Assembly: GCF_030812295.1 (NCBI RefSeq)
Contig: NZ_JAUSSK010000004.1
Span: 248,001-312,000 of the forward strand
DNA from: Luteibacter jiangsuensis
GTDB taxonomy: Bacteria; Pseudomonadota; Gammaproteobacteria; Xanthomonadales; Rhodanobacteraceae
Direction: 5' to 3'
Length of the DNA: 64,000 nt
The translations under genes and the position numbers were made by a program. Within the stretch, counting starts at the first letter, position 1. Each line of letters begins with the position of its first letter. This document shows positions 1 to 9,494 of this stretch, piece after piece. The notes beneath the pieces were generated by a model. The model was not told the DNA's origin and ran no database searches. It saw only the letters and a list, made by a program, of their open reading frames with translations.

Positions 1-1
1 T

Positions 2-67
2 CGCAAGTGGTTTTGGGACCTGGCCTCGGGCCAGCGTGACAAGACCACCCCCAGGAAGCATCCGTGA
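2..67 (+). CDS. C-terminal end of probable formate dehydrogenase membrane (cytochrome b) subunit, partial
   Basis: Only the last 21 codons are in the window. The frame starting at base 2 reads RKWFWDLASGQRDKTTPRKHP and stops at TGA 65-67, overlapping the GTG start of fdhE in a GTGA arrangement typical of translational coupling. The tail is basic and begins with aromatic residues, as expected for the cytoplasmic end of a membrane subunit. fdhE normally follows the three structural genes of a respiratory formate dehydrogenase, so this is most likely the gamma (cytochrome b556) subunit. The identity is inferred from context and the overlap, because the fragment is too short to recognise by sequence. 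Confidence 0.5.
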   Translation, partial: RKWFWDLASGQRDKTTPRKHP

Positions 68-1008
68 AGCAAGCCGAGGCACCACCGAACGCCAAGTGGA
101 GCGGACCCTCCCACGCCGGCGTGAAGGCTCCCGACCCGATCCTGCTCGCCGATCCATCGCGCCGCTTCGCGGCGACCGCGAAGCGGCTGGACGACCTGGC
201 GGCCGGCCATCCGATGGAAGCATGGCTGCGTTTCATGGCGGGACTGGCACGCGCGCAGCATGCCGTCGCGACGACGCTCGGCCCCGCAGGCACGCTGGGA
301 GCCGATGCCGTGGCCCTGGCGACGGAAGCGCGATTGCCGCCATTGGCCGCGGACGGCCATCGGCGTGACGCTTCATGGCGCGATGGGTTGATGCTGCTGC
401 TCGATCGCATCGACGTCGCAGGTTTACCACCTCCCGCCCTCGACGCCATGGAAGCGTTGCGACGCGGCGACGACGCCACACTGGACCGGCTGGCCGACAA
501 CTTCCTGCGCGGCCGCGTGACCACCGCCGACGCGGGCGCCGCTGTCTTCGTCGCGGCGGCCTTGCAGGTGTATTTCACCTGTTCCGCCGCGCGCTTGAAC
601 GTCGACGAACTTCGCCTTCTCGAAGAACGCGGCCTTTGCCCGTGCTGCGGTTCACCGCCGGTGGCTGGCGTGATCACGGCAAGCGGCACCACGCCCGGCA
701 CGCGCTACCTGTACTGCTCGATGTGCTCCACCGCGTGGAACCATGTGCGCGCCGTATGCATCACCTGCGGCGGCACGCGCCATCTTTCCCTGCAATCCAT
801 CGAAGGCGACAGCGGCCTGGTCAAGGCGGAGACCTGCGCCGACTGCCACACGTATTCCAAGCTGTTCTTCCAGGTGCACGACATGCAGTCCGACCCGTTC
901 GCGGACGACCTCGCATCGCTGGGGCTGGACCTGTTGGTCGCCGAGGCCGGCTTCGCGCGGCATGCGCCGAACCCATTGCTGCTGTCCGGCGAGGACGGAG
1001 ATCGATAA
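64..1008 (+). CDS. fdhE: Formate dehydrogenase accessory protein FdhE
   Basis: FdhE is a cytoplasmic rubredoxin-like protein needed for maturation of respiratory formate dehydrogenase. The 314-residue product has the family's four CxxC pairs: CPCC at 192-195, CSMC at 218-221, CITC at 232-235 and CADC at 258-261, which would bind iron. Its length matches the usual 300-310 residues. The GTG start at 64 overlaps the stop of the preceding gene by four bases, and AGGAAG lies a few bases upstream. It closes a formate dehydrogenase operon whose structural genes lie off the left edge. The selenocysteine genes beginning at 4929 fit a selenoprotein catalytic subunit there, but that subunit is not visible. 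Confidence 0.93.
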   Translation: MKQAEAPPNAKWSGPSHAGVKAPDPILLADPSRRFAATAKRLDDLAAGHPMEAWLRFMAGLARAQHAVATTLGPAGTLGADAVALATEARLPPLAADGHRRDASWRDGLMLLLDRIDVAGLPPPALDAMEALRRGDDATLDRLADNFLRGRVTTADAGAAVFVAAALQVYFTCSAARLNVDELRLLEERGLCPCCGSPPVAGVITASGTTPGTRYLYCSMCSTAWNHVRAVCITCGGTRHLSLQSIEGDSGLVKAETCADCHTYSKLFFQVHDMQSDPFADDLASLGLDLLVAEAGFARHAPNPLLLSGEDGDR

Positions 1009-1054
1009 TTCCGACCGATGCCGGGCCGCGCTGGCGATTCGATGCGCCCGGCGT

Positions 1055-1558
1055 TCATCGTTTTTTACCGGCTGCGCTTCCTCCGTCGACGACGGCGTAT
1101 TCGGCATTTCCGCTCTTCCATATCGGCGTCCGCCGGTCGATGCGAATGCAGGGTCGCCCGCCGCAGGAGACGATATCCACATGGCGAAGCGCTTCCTGCA
1201 CATCAGCGCGAATCTCGGCGGCACCGGCTCGAATCTCGGCGGCTTTCAATCGGGTGTTGGCGCGGTTCAACAGAAGCAGGAAGCCGGTGAAGAGCAGGAT
1301 ACCCAGGCCGGCCAACGCAGCGACCATCTGCCATGCCCGGACGATTCTTGGCCGCAGTGCCGCCTCGATACGCCGTTGCTGCCCTTCGTGCATGGCCAGG
1401 ATGTCTTGCATGAAGCGCGCCTCCTCGCGTTCCCGGGTGGCCCGAATCGCAGCCTGCGTGTCTTCCGATTGCTTGTGCAGCTTGCTGCTCCACTCCTCCA
1501 GGCGACCCGATATCACCAGCATGGCCTTGAGCGCGTCCGTCGTGTGTTCGTAGTTCAA
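1055..1558 (-). CDS. Single-pass membrane protein with coiled coil, linked to DUF2235 lipase
   Basis: The 167-residue product has a helical, charged N-terminal half (about residues 8-75, likely coiled coil), one strongly hydrophobic segment around residues 80-100, a second Ala/Glu/Arg-rich helix, and a small C-terminal module with SCGGRPCIRID. I chose the TTG start at 1558 because GGGAG precedes it at good spacing and it lies 17 bases after the lipase stop; a longer upstream reading would overlap the lipase. I do not recognise a named family. Its place directly behind a DUF2235 effector-like gene suggests a membrane-bound immunity or accessory protein, which is inference. It converges on fdhE. 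Confidence 0.7.
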   Translation of the reverse strand: MNYEHTTDALKAMLVISGRLEEWSSKLHKQSEDTQAAIRATREREEARFMQDILAMHEGQQRRIEAALRPRIVRAWQMVAALAGLGILLFTGFLLLLNRANTRLKAAEIRAGAAEIRADVQEALRHVDIVSCGGRPCIRIDRRTPIWKSGNAEYAVVDGGSAAGKKR

Positions 1559-1575
1559 TGTTTCTCTCCCTGAAA

Positions 1576-3249
1576 TCAGCGTGACATGCCGATGCTTTGT
1601 TGCTGATCGCGTTGCAACGCCTGGATCTGACTCATCTGTTCCTGTCGTTGCGCTTCCTCGGCAAGGCCTTGCAGGCTCTGCTCCAACGGCTGTGCCATCG
1701 CCTGCATCTTGTCCACGATGACGAAGCTGTCGAGGACGGTGTTGCTCGGATGCTTCCATATGGCGGCGAGCCCTTCCCCACCACGGACGGGATACAGTTC
1801 ATCGATGGCGGGCATGCGCCGATGCTGCGCCTCGTAGGAGATGCTGCCTGCCATTTGTTCCATTTCGGTTCGGTTCCAATACCCCGCGTCGTCCGGCCCA
1901 AGCCGTTCCAGATGGTGTAACGCCTGTTCGAACAACGGATTGTCGCGACCTGGAATGCGTTGGAGCATCTCCAACTCCCATTGTTCGGCTTCGTCGACGC
2001 GTTGCCGGCCATAGTCGGATTTAGCCATCGCGGAAGCTGCCGCGCTCATGCCTTGCTCGTCGCCCGCTCTGAGGGCGGCGAGATAGTCGTCGAGGATGAG
2101 GTCCGAAGGCGATTTCCGTCCGGGCAAGGCCGGTGTCGGCTCGGCAATTGCCGGTGTCACCTCGTGCCATGGGAACTGCCGGGCCAACGACACATCGATG
2201 GGATCCGCATCGTGGCAGAGGTCGACGATCTTGCAGTTCGCCAGTTCATCCCGAAAATTGCGCTGCCCGTCATCGTCCATGCGTAGGCCGAAAGCGGCCG
2301 TCGCCCCTCTGGCCTGGAAGATCGTGTATTGGGACGGGTCGTCGGGCACCGGGCGATGTTCGAACAGCGGTCGATCGGTCAAAGCATTGAGATAGTCGGC
2401 CATGCCGTTGAAGGCCATGGATTCGAGGCCAGCCTCACGATTGCCACCGCCGACGTTGGAATGCCCGCCCGGCACCGGCACGCTGAGGAAGCGCCCGTCG
2501 TCGGACCAGTCCGGATCGAGGATGGTCTGGTGCGGAAACAGTTCGCGTCGTTCATCGCGGGCGATCTGCGAGAAACCCGACAGTACCGATTTCGGCAGGC
2601 GCGCGTCGTAGTTGCGTGGCATGTTGGTCGCCACGGGGTCGAACAGGCCGACGGCTTGGGCGACTTGGCCGGGGGGAATCAGCGTACGGGAAGCTCTTAC
2701 CGTGAGGTTGCCGTCGGCATCGCGGCCGAAACGCATATGTTCAGGGTCTGCTATTCCGTACCGGTCCACCAGGCGGGCGAGCCCAGGGACCAGGACGGCG
2801 CCTCGGCTATAGCCAACTCCGACCAGGCGAATTTTCGCCTGCGGGTCTTCTTCCTGCCACTGATACGCCTGTTCCGCCAAGGCGTGATACATCTCCTTGA
2901 TACGGTCGTCCCAGGTATAAGCCAAAGCGCCGTCGGCCAGTCGTGCCATCGGATTCTTCTGGGTCCCTATGCCAGGAACATAGTGTGTCCCGATATTGTT
3001 GGCTCGGTCCCTTTCCAGCAAATTTGCACGCTTGGAAAGAACACCGACATTGGTCGGCAACTGTGCAGGGTCGTCAACGTCCTGCCCGGTCCCATCGAAC
3101 AGTGCGATGAACAGGTACTCATGCGGGTCCTGGCGATGCTGCATCATGGGGACTGGCTGGTGCGCCAGCTGCTGGCGCATCCGTTCGTACAGTTCCATAT
3201 CCTGCGAAGTAGCGGGACGCGATGCGCCGCCGGAAACAAGTTGCCCCAT
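1576..3249 (-). CDS. DUF2235 (Tle1-like) alpha/beta-hydrolase, probable type VI lipase effector
   Basis: The 557-residue protein belongs by motif to the DUF2235 family, which includes Tle1 phospholipase effectors delivered by type VI secretion. Visible are the FDGT signature near residue 50, the nucleophile elbow GYSRG with Ser148, a candidate catalytic Asp204 in GLFDP, and a catalytic His263 in GGHSNVGGG. The C-terminal third (about 330-557) has no motif I know and may bind a VgrG carrier or adaptor. There is no signal peptide, as expected for a type VI cargo. The start at 3249 has AGGGAG upstream. No VgrG, PAAR or other secretion gene is in the window, so this is an orphan module. It follows a lipoprotein gene by 19 bases, probably in one transcript. 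Confidence 0.85.
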   Translation of the reverse strand: MGQLVSGGASRPATSQDMELYERMRQQLAHQPVPMMQHRQDPHEYLFIALFDGTGQDVDDPAQLPTNVGVLSKRANLLERDRANNIGTHYVPGIGTQKNPMARLADGALAYTWDDRIKEMYHALAEQAYQWQEEDPQAKIRLVGVGYSRGAVLVPGLARLVDRYGIADPEHMRFGRDADGNLTVRASRTLIPPGQVAQAVGLFDPVATNMPRNYDARLPKSVLSGFSQIARDERRELFPHQTILDPDWSDDGRFLSVPVPGGHSNVGGGNREAGLESMAFNGMADYLNALTDRPLFEHRPVPDDPSQYTIFQARGATAAFGLRMDDDGQRNFRDELANCKIVDLCHDADPIDVSLARQFPWHEVTPAIAEPTPALPGRKSPSDLILDDYLAALRAGDEQGMSAAASAMAKSDYGRQRVDEAEQWELEMLQRIPGRDNPLFEQALHHLERLGPDDAGYWNRTEMEQMAGSISYEAQHRRMPAIDELYPVRGGEGLAAIWKHPSNTVLDSFVIVDKMQAMAQPLEQSLQGLAEEAQRQEQMSQIQALQRDQQQSIGMSR

Positions 3250-3268
3250 GGGCCGACACTCCCTGTGT

Positions 3269-3895
3269 TCAGTAGTTATAGGTCTTGACCAGGATCAGGT
3301 CGTAGCGGACGTCGCTATACGGGTTACCTGGAATCTGCAGGCGCTTGGTCGGAATGCGAGCGCGCATGTAGATTCGGATAGTGCGGTCGTTGACTTCCAA
3401 CAGGATGGAGGGGTTCGTGCGTAGCCTGCCGTCCGGCACGTCACTAATTTCCTCGCGTGGAACGTTGTGCAGCATCAACTCATCCCGGAAAATCGCCGCG
3501 ACATCGATATCGGTCTTATGCGTCAACCCATCCCTGGAGCGCCAAGTCACTTCGGCCGGTGGCGGAAAGTTGTCGAACGACATACCTCCATTCCAGTTGT
3601 CGAGATAGTCAATGCCATAGGTCGACGACGGAACCGACGGACGTTCGTCACCACTCTCCATGCCGCCGTACCAGATGCTGCAGTACAGCGTGTCATAGCA
3701 GCGAGCGCCGAAATTGTGCCGCTTGAACTTCAACGGCCACTTCACGGGCCGGTAGTTCATCTCCGCGCGAATCGCCGCTTCGTCCCGCTCCGTCTCCGTC
3801 ACGGCAATCTCCTTTTGCAACGACGGTGCGGCCGTGGGCTGGGCACAGGCCGCCAGGCCCAGGCTTAACCACGCGCTCAATCGAGTCCATTTCAT
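3269..3895 (-). CDS. Secreted lipoprotein, candidate immunity protein of the adjacent lipase
   Basis: The 208-residue product starts MKWTRLSAWLSLGLAAC, a signal peptide ending in a lipobox (LAAC, Cys17). The mature part has paired cysteines in GARCYDTLYC and a conserved-looking segment WRSRDGLTHKTDIDVAAIF. I do not assign a family. I chose ATG 3895 over the upstream ATG 3919 because AAGGAG sits just before it and the signal peptide then begins correctly. It is first in a three-gene minus-strand unit with the DUF2235 lipase. Tle-type lipases are commonly neutralised by a periplasmic lipoprotein encoded next door, so immunity is the best guess; this is inference. Confidence 0.75.
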   Translation of the reverse strand: MKWTRLSAWLSLGLAACAQPTAAPSLQKEIAVTETERDEAAIRAEMNYRPVKWPLKFKRHNFGARCYDTLYCSIWYGGMESGDERPSVPSSTYGIDYLDNWNGGMSFDNFPPPAEVTWRSRDGLTHKTDIDVAAIFRDELMLHNVPREEISDVPDGRLRTNPSILLEVNDRTIRIYMRARIPTKRLQIPGNPYSDVRYDLILVKTYNY

Positions 3896-4318
3896 CGCCG
3901 CTCCTTGCATGTCACCCATGCGCGTCCTTCACCTGCTCGCAGAACCAGTCGTGTCGCCGACATGCATTCGCGATCCGCAGAGTCTATCGACCACTCCATG
4001 CATTAGCAAATAAGTATCTGAATCTATTCATATTTAGTGAGAACATTCTCACTCCGATCTTTTTCCTCCCGAATCAACCACCGTCCGGGCGCCCAGCTTC
4101 GCCGCGAACACGGGAGCAGCCCATTCGACGCGACGTCCAAGCAGCCCGTGGATAAACCACTCGACGGATGTGACACCGGTCACGGAGAACGGAAGACGTC
4201 GACTTTCTCAGAATCCTTCCATGTGTTCGCCTCATTCCTCGGCGTAGTTTCGGCGGTCGCCCAAAAGGTGACGGGTGCGTGTCGACGCTCCGGGGAACGA
4301 TCAAGATAGGGATAGAGC
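3896..4318. other. Gene-free AT-richer gap between divergent lipoprotein and propeptide-like genes
   Basis: This 423-base gap separates two divergent genes and should hold both promoters. Around 4005-4080 it is clearly more AT-rich than the flanks. The one distinct structure is the perfect dyad at 4036-4053, listed separately. I see no credible small gene, tRNA or strong terminator in it. Confidence 0.6.
4036..4053. promoter_or_regulatory. Perfect 18-bp dyad, candidate operator
   Basis: AGTGAGAA-CA-TTCTCACT is a perfect inverted repeat of 8-base arms around two bases. It lies in the divergent promoter region of the lipase module and the propeptide-like gene. The two-base centre is too tight for a terminator hairpin but typical of a dimeric repressor site. 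The regulator is unknown. Confidence 0.5.
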
Positions 4319-4867
4319 ATGAAGTGGAAACGTGTGTTGGTTTTGCTCGGCTGGAGCGTGGGAGCATTAGCGACAAGCCCTGTCACCTTGGCCGAGCAAC
4401 GCCTGACAGCGAAACTGGAGACGCCTTATGCCTCGGATAGCCGACGCTCGGCCATCGTGAAACTGACCTTGCACAACGTGGGGGACGAACCAGTCGCCAT
4501 CATGAAATGGGACACTCCATTCGTCATGTCCGGTGGACGCCTTCCGAAATCCCAGTACGAAGTAAAGAACGGCGCGGGCGAGGTCTCCCGATACATCGGC
4601 CGTTCCGTCAACATCGGACGACTTCTCTCCGGCTATTTCATCATCCTGCAAAGCGGGGAAAGCATTGAAAAGGAAGTAGACCTCACCCCCGAATACGACT
4701 ACGGAGCGGGCGGCGCCTTCTCGGTGAAGTTCACTTTGTCGTTGGATCGCGAACCCGATCGGTTTGTCGTGACCGACAAGGAATTCCAAGACTTCAAGAG
4801 AAATACGCTCAAGTACGTCGAATCCAACGAAACGACCATCTACTTACCGGGGCCGGTGCCGCCATGA
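4319..4867 (+). CDS. Secreted stand-alone protein resembling the propeptide of M35 metalloproteases
   Basis: The 182-residue protein has a Sec signal peptide (cleavage probably after TLA, about residue 25). The mature part, with VKLTLHNVGDEPVAIMKWDTPF followed by a YIGR-containing strand, GES and VDLTPEYDY, resembles the N-terminal domain found in front of the catalytic domain of deuterolysin/peptidyl-Lys M35 proteases. No zinc-binding HExxH or downstream catalytic domain follows; the next gene is selA. It could be a protease inhibitor, the remnant of a broken protease, or a small secreted domain in its own right. The family resemblance is from memory and has not been searched. Confidence 0.65.
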   Translation: MKWKRVLVLLGWSVGALATSPVTLAEQRLTAKLETPYASDSRRSAIVKLTLHNVGDEPVAIMKWDTPFVMSGGRLPKSQYEVKNGAGEVSRYIGRSVNIGRLLSGYFIILQSGESIEKEVDLTPEYDYGAGGAFSVKFTLSLDREPDRFVVTDKEFQDFKRNTLKYVESNETTIYLPGPVPP

Positions 4868-4928
4868 TCTTGGGGCAAGCGGGTGGTTTTTCTTGACCGC
4901 GCACGGGCGGCACCTCAGCATACGAGGC

Positions 4929-6335
4929 ATGTCCGGGCCTGACGCAACCTCGCTGCGAAACCTGCCTGCGGTAGCCGCCGTGCTGGCGACCGCGGAGGTG
5001 GCCTCGTTGTTGGAGCGCCATGGACGCGCCGCCACCACCGAGGCCATCCGTCAGGTCATCGACGATGCACGGGATGCCCTTCGCCTTTCTCCCATGGAGG
5101 CACCCAGCGCGACTGACATCGCGCAGCGGGCGCGCGGCCTGCTCGAAGCGAGGATGCCGGGCCTGCGCCCGCTGTTCAATCTCACCGGCACCGTGCTGCA
5201 CACCAACCTCGGCCGCGCGGTACTTGCCGAAGCCGCGGTCGAGGCGGCGGTGGAAGCGATGCGCCACGCGGTGGCGCTGGAGTACGACCTCGCCAGCGGC
5301 GTACGTGGCGAGCGCGACAATCACCTGCGCTCCCTGCTCTGCGAATTGACCGGCGCGGAAGATGCCACCGTGGTCAACAACAACGCCGCGGCCGTCTTGC
5401 TCTGTCTGAACACGTTCGCCCTCGGCCGCGAGGCGGTGGTGTCGCGCGGCGAGCTGATCGAAATCGGTGGCGCGTTCCGCATGCCCGACATCATGGCGCG
5501 TGCCGGCGCGAAGATGATCGAGGTGGGCACCACCAACCGCACCCACCCGGCGGACTACCGCGACGCGCTCAACGAGCGCAGCGGGCTCGTTCTGAAGGTG
5601 CATACCTCGAACTATCGCATCCAGGGCTTCACCGCCGAGGTCGGGGCACGCGAGTTGGCGGCGATCGCCGACGAGGCCGGCGTGCCGCTGCTCAACGACC
5701 TGGGCTCGGGCAGCCTCGTCGATCTCTCCCGCCATGGTCTCGCCAGGGAACCGACGGTGCGCGAAGCGGTGGCCGAGGGCGCGCGGCTTGTCACGTTCTC
5801 CGGCGACAAGCTGCTGGGGGGGCCGCAGGCGGGATTCATCGTCGGCGACCGCGACCTGATCGCCTGCATCAATCGCAATCCGCTGAAACGCGCCTTGCGC
5901 GTGGACAAGATCCGGCTTGCCGCCATCGAAGCCACGCTGAACCTGTATCGCGATCCCGACCGTCTCGCCGAACGGCTGCCGACCCTGCGCTTCCTGTCCC
6001 GCTCCCATGCGGACATCGAGGCACAGGCACGCCGTCTGCGAGCGGCGGTCGCGGAGCGGATCGGCGACGGCTTCCTCGTCGATGTCGGGGATTGCCATAG
6101 CCAGATAGGTTCCGGCGCGCTGCCGCTGGATACGCTCGCCAGCGCCGCGCTGTCGATCCGCCCGCTCGGCAGCCAGCGCACCCTGGAACACCTGGCGGCC
6201 GCACTCCGCGCATTGCCACGCCCCGTCGTGGGCCGTGTCGGCGATGGCGCGCTGCAGCTGGATCTGCGCTGCCTCGCCGACGCCGACGAAGACGCCTTCC
6301 TGGCCACCCTCGCCCACCTCGCCCGCACGCCATGA
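4929..6335 (+). CDS. selA: L-seryl-tRNA(Sec) selenium transferase
   Basis: SelA is the PLP enzyme that converts seryl-tRNA(Sec) to selenocysteyl-tRNA(Sec) using selenophosphate. The 468-residue product shows the N-terminal tRNA-binding helices, [13 protein letters not shown], and the PLP lysine in [12 protein letters not shown] (Lys294 with this start, equivalent to Lys295 of E. coli). The length equals the usual 460-470. The start is uncertain: ATG 4929 gives the expected length, while an in-frame TTG at 4893 would add 12 residues; neither has a strong ribosome site. It overlaps selB by four bases (ATGA), so the two are coupled. Confidence 0.95.
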   Translation: MSGPDATSLRNLPAVAAVLATAEVASLLERHGRAATTEAIRQVIDDARDALRLSPMEAPSATDIAQRARGLLEARMPGLRPLFNLTGTVLHTNLGRAVLAEAAVEAAVEAMRHAVALEYDLASGVRGERDNHLRSLLCELTGAEDATVVNNNAAAVLLCLNTFALGREAVVSRGELIEIGGAFRMPDIMARAGAKMIEVGTTNRTHPADYRDALNERSGLVLKVHTSNYRIQGFTAEVGARELAAIADEAGVPLLNDLGSGSLVDLSRHGLAREPTVREAVAEGARLVTFSGDKLLGGPQAGFIVGDRDLIACINRNPLKRALRVDKIRLAAIEATLNLYRDPDRLAERLPTLRFLSRSHADIEAQARRLRAAVAERIGDGFLVDVGDCHSQIGSGALPLDTLASAALSIRPLGSQRTLEHLAAALRALPRPVVGRVGDGALQLDLRCLADADEDAFLATLAHLARTP

Positions 6336-8266
6336 TCATCGGCACGGCCGGGCATATCGACCACGGCAAGACGTCCCTGGTCAGGGCCTTGACGGGTGTC
6401 GACGGTGATCGCCTGAAGGAAGAAAAGGCACGCGGCATCACCATCGACCTGGGCTTCGCCTACCTGCCGCTGGACGAGGGTTTCACCCTCGGTTTCGTCG
6501 ACGTGCCAGGCCATGAACGCTTCGTGCACACCATGGCCGCGGGTGCGAGCGGCATCGACATCGCCCTGCTGGTGGTGGCGGCCGACGATGGCGTCATGCC
6601 GCAGACGCTGGAACACCTGGCGATCCTCGACCTGCTGCGCATCGGGCGCGGAATGGTCGCGCTGACCAAATCCGACCTGGTGCCGCCGGAACGGCTGGCG
6701 GAGGTGACCGCGCAGATCCGCGAGGCGACCGCAGGCACGATGCTCGAAAAGGCGGACATCCTGCCGGTATCCTCGACGACGGGCACGGGCGTCGACGCGC
6801 TGCGCGACCGGCTCGCCGTGGAGGCGCGTGCGCTCGGTGAACGCCGTGCGGACGGACGTTTCCGGCTCGCGGTGGACCGGGTGTTCACCCTGCCCGGCAT
6901 CGGCGTGGTGGTGACCGGCACCGTGTTGTCCGGCACCGTGCAGGTAAAGGACCAGGTCATGCTCAGCCCCTCGGGACTGACCGCGCGCGTGCGTTCGCTG
7001 CATGCGCAGAACCGCCAGGTGGAGACGGGCCGCGCAGGCGACCGCTGCGCCCTGAACCTCGCTGGCGATGGCATCGCCAAGGACGCGATCCAGCGCGGCG
7101 ACATGCTCGTCGATCCTCTTCTGCACGCGCCGACCGATCGCATCGATGCGAGCCTGCATATCCTGGCCAGCGAGCCCAAGCCCGTCGGTGCCTGGTTCCC
7201 TGCCCGGTTGCATCACGGCGCGGCCGACGTCGGCGTACGCGTCGTGCCGTTGGAAGGCGAGCAGTTGCTTCCGGGACGGACGGCCGATGTGCAGCTGGTG
7301 TTGAGCCAGCCGATCGCCGCGGCGGCGCTCGACCGCTTCGTGCTGCGCGATGTATCCGCGCGGCGAACCATCGGCGGCGGCCGTTTCCTCGACCTCCGTG
7401 CGCCGTCGCGACAGCGCCGGACGCCCGAGCGACAGGCACAACGCGCCGCGCTGGCGATCGACGATCCAAGGAAGGCGCTCGCGGCGCTGCTCGATGCGCC
7501 GCCATTCACGTGGGACGTGCTCGCGTTCGCGCGCGATCGCGCCCTGGCAGCGGCCGTGCTGGACGACACGGTCACCGCGCTCGCGCCGCTGGTGCTCGAC
7601 ACAGGTGACGAGCGCGTGGCGATCGACCGGGCGCACTGGCAAGGCTTCGCCGACGCCCTGGTCGAACGCCTGGAGACCTTCCATGCAGCCAATCCGGATG
7701 TGCAGGGCATGGGCCGGGAAAAACTGCGGCTGGCCTTGCGCCCGCGGCTGTCGCCCGCCGCGTTCGCATTGGCCCTGCAACACGAGGACGTCGCCCGACG
7801 CGTGGTTCGCGACGGCGCGTTCGTACGCCTGGCCTCGCACACCCTGCAGCTGAGTCCGGACCGCGTGGCCGCATGGCGGGCGGTCGAGCCCTTGCTTGGC
7901 GGCGAGGTCCGCTTCCGGCCTCCGCGAGTGCGCGACATCGCCGCGGTGGTCGGACGCCCGGAGGCGGAGGTCCGCCAGCTGATGAAATCCGCGGCGCGCG
8001 TCGGACTCGTCGACGAAGTGGCGCACGACCATTTCTTCCTGCGTGCGACCGTGCATGAGATGCTGCTGATCGCCGCCGACGTCGCGTCGCACGCCGCGGA
8101 CGGCCGCTTCACCGCGGCGCAGTTTCGCGATCGACTCGACAACGGGCGGAAGGTGGCGATCCAGATCCTCGAGTTCTTCGACCGCCAGGGTGTTACGCTA
8201 AATCACGGCACGCTGCGCCGGATACAGGCGCGTTACCTCGACCTGTTCGGATCGGCGCCGGCGTGA
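6332..8266 (+). CDS. selB: Selenocysteine-specific elongation factor SelB
   Basis: SelB is the GTPase that brings selenocysteyl-tRNA to UGA codons marked by a SECIS hairpin. The 644-residue product has the GTPase motifs GHIDHGKT (7-14), DVPGH (57-61) and TKSD (112-115), then translation-factor beta barrels and a long C-terminal region of winged helices (from about residue 380) that binds the SECIS. E. coli SelB is 614 residues. The ATG overlaps the selA stop. tRNA-Sec begins 11 bases after its stop. Confidence 0.96.
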   Translation: MIIGTAGHIDHGKTSLVRALTGVDGDRLKEEKARGITIDLGFAYLPLDEGFTLGFVDVPGHERFVHTMAAGASGIDIALLVVAADDGVMPQTLEHLAILDLLRIGRGMVALTKSDLVPPERLAEVTAQIREATAGTMLEKADILPVSSTTGTGVDALRDRLAVEARALGERRADGRFRLAVDRVFTLPGIGVVVTGTVLSGTVQVKDQVMLSPSGLTARVRSLHAQNRQVETGRAGDRCALNLAGDGIAKDAIQRGDMLVDPLLHAPTDRIDASLHILASEPKPVGAWFPARLHHGAADVGVRVVPLEGEQLLPGRTADVQLVLSQPIAAAALDRFVLRDVSARRTIGGGRFLDLRAPSRQRRTPERQAQRAALAIDDPRKALAALLDAPPFTWDVLAFARDRALAAAVLDDTVTALAPLVLDTGDERVAIDRAHWQGFADALVERLETFHAANPDVQGMGREKLRLALRPRLSPAAFALALQHEDVARRVVRDGAFVRLASHTLQLSPDRVAAWRAVEPLLGGEVRFRPPRVRDIAAVVGRPEAEVRQLMKSAARVGLVDEVAHDHFFLRATVHEMLLIAADVASHAADGRFTAAQFRDRLDNGRKVAIQILEFFDRQGVTLNHGTLRRIQARYLDLFGSAPA

Positions 8267-8277
8267 CAGACATCCAT

Positions 8278-8373
8278 GGAAGAGCATCGTTCCCGGTGGG
8301 ACGTCCGGACTTCAAATCCGGGTGAGGCAGCCAGACTGCCTCGGGTGGGTTCGACTCCCATGCTCTTCCGCCA
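8278..8373 (+). tRNA. selC: tRNA-Sec (anticodon UCA)
   Basis: The 96-base gene folds as a selenocysteine tRNA: an 8-bp acceptor stem (GGAAGAGC pairing with GCTCTTCC), a 5-bp anticodon stem around loop CTTCAAA with anticodon TCA at 8312-8314, a long variable arm GAGGCAG-CCAGA-CTGCCTC, a TTCGACT T-loop, and an encoded CCA end. The extended acceptor stem and long variable arm separate it from other UGA-reading tRNAs. It lies between selB and convergent selD. Confidence 0.96.
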
Positions 8374-8386
8374 TCCTGGCGCCTTT

Positions 8387-9427
8387 TCAGACCACATCGA
8401 CACCCGGCACGCCTGCCATCGCCGTGCCGACGATGCGCGCGCGGGGATAGCCCGCCGCCTCGATCCTCGCCAGGATCGCCTGGGCCCGCTCCGCCTTGCA
8501 TGCCACCAGCAACCCGCCGGACGTCTGCGGGTCGGTCAGCAAGGCACGGCGCCAGTCCGGCAGGCCGGCGGGCAGAACGACGCCATCGCCGTAGCTGCTC
8601 CAGTTCCGCTTCGATGCGCCGGTGACGAAACCAGCCTGGGCGAGTCGCTCGGCCTGGTCGAGGAAGGGGACGTGGTCTCCGTCGATCCGGACCCGCAGGC
8701 CACTCCCTCGCGCCAGTTCCAGCGCGTGTCCCAGCAGGCCGAAGCCGGTGACGTCGGTGATCGCATGCACGTCGCCGTCCTGCGCCAGCTCATGACCGAC
8801 GCGATTGAGCAGCGTGGTGGATGCGAGCATCTCCGCATAGGCGTCTTCCGGCAGCGCCTGCTTCTTGAACGCCGCCGAATAGATGCCGACGCCGATGCCC
8901 TTGGTCAGGATCAGCACGTCGCCCGCTTGCGCGCCCGTGTTGCGGCGTACGTTGGCGGGCGTGCACAACCCGATCGCCGCGAGGCCGTAGATCGGCTCGG
9001 CCGAGTCGATCGAATGACCGCCCGCGACAGGGATACCCGCTTCGGCGCAGATGGATTCGCCGCCCGCGAGGATGGCGCGCACGGTGTCGATGTCCAGCTT
9101 GTCCAAGGGCATGCCGAGGATGGCCAGCGCCATGATCGGCTTGCCACCCATCGCATACACGTCGGAGAGCGCATTGGCCGCGGCGATGCGGCCGAAATCG
9201 TAGGGATCGTCGACCACCGGCATGAAGAAATCGGTGGTGGCGATCACGCAGGTGCGTTCGTCCACTTGCCACACCGCGGCATCGTCGCTGGACTCGGTGC
9301 CGACCAGCAGTTGCGCGAACGGCATCGCCGACGGCTTGTCGGCCAGCAATTGTCGAAGCACGGATGGCGCGAGCTTGCAGCCGCAGCCGCCACCGTGGGC
9401 GAGTTCGGTCAATCGGACGGAGGTCAT
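8387..9427 (-). CDS. selD: Selenide, water dikinase (selenophosphate synthetase)
   Basis: SelD makes monoselenophosphate from selenide and ATP, the selenium donor for SelA. The 346-residue product has the glycine-rich N-terminal motif GGGCGCK with the catalytic cysteine pair Cys15/Cys17 and Lys18, the ATP-binding DDAAV segment and the [10 protein letters not shown] motif. The catalytic residue is Cys, not selenocysteine. The stop lies only 13 bases from the 3' end of the converging tRNA-Sec gene. It is the fourth member of the selenium cassette. Confidence 0.96.
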   Translation of the reverse strand: MTSVRLTELAHGGGCGCKLAPSVLRQLLADKPSAMPFAQLLVGTESSDDAAVWQVDERTCVIATTDFFMPVVDDPYDFGRIAAANALSDVYAMGGKPIMALAILGMPLDKLDIDTVRAILAGGESICAEAGIPVAGGHSIDSAEPIYGLAAIGLCTPANVRRNTGAQAGDVLILTKGIGVGIYSAAFKKQALPEDAYAEMLASTTLLNRVGHELAQDGDVHAITDVTGFGLLGHALELARGSGLRVRIDGDHVPFLDQAERLAQAGFVTGASKRNWSSYGDGVVLPAGLPDWRRALLTDPQTSGGLLVACKAERAQAILARIEAAGYPRARIVGTAMAGVPGVDVV

Positions 9428-9494
9428 GGCGGATCCTGCGAAAGTCCCGTTGGTGCAAACGTGAAGTCACGTAGAGCATAGCGAAGCCACCGGA

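Noticed and set aside
1020-1066. Possible terminator after fdhE (GCCGGGC ... GCCCGGC, then T6)
   Set aside because: The loop is 19 bases and the T-run is eight bases from the stem, so it is not convincing.
4809-8092. Long antisense reading frames (502 and 826 residues) across selA and selB
   Set aside because: They are opposite to clearly conserved genes, are Arg/His/Gln-rich without motifs, and result from high GC at third positions.
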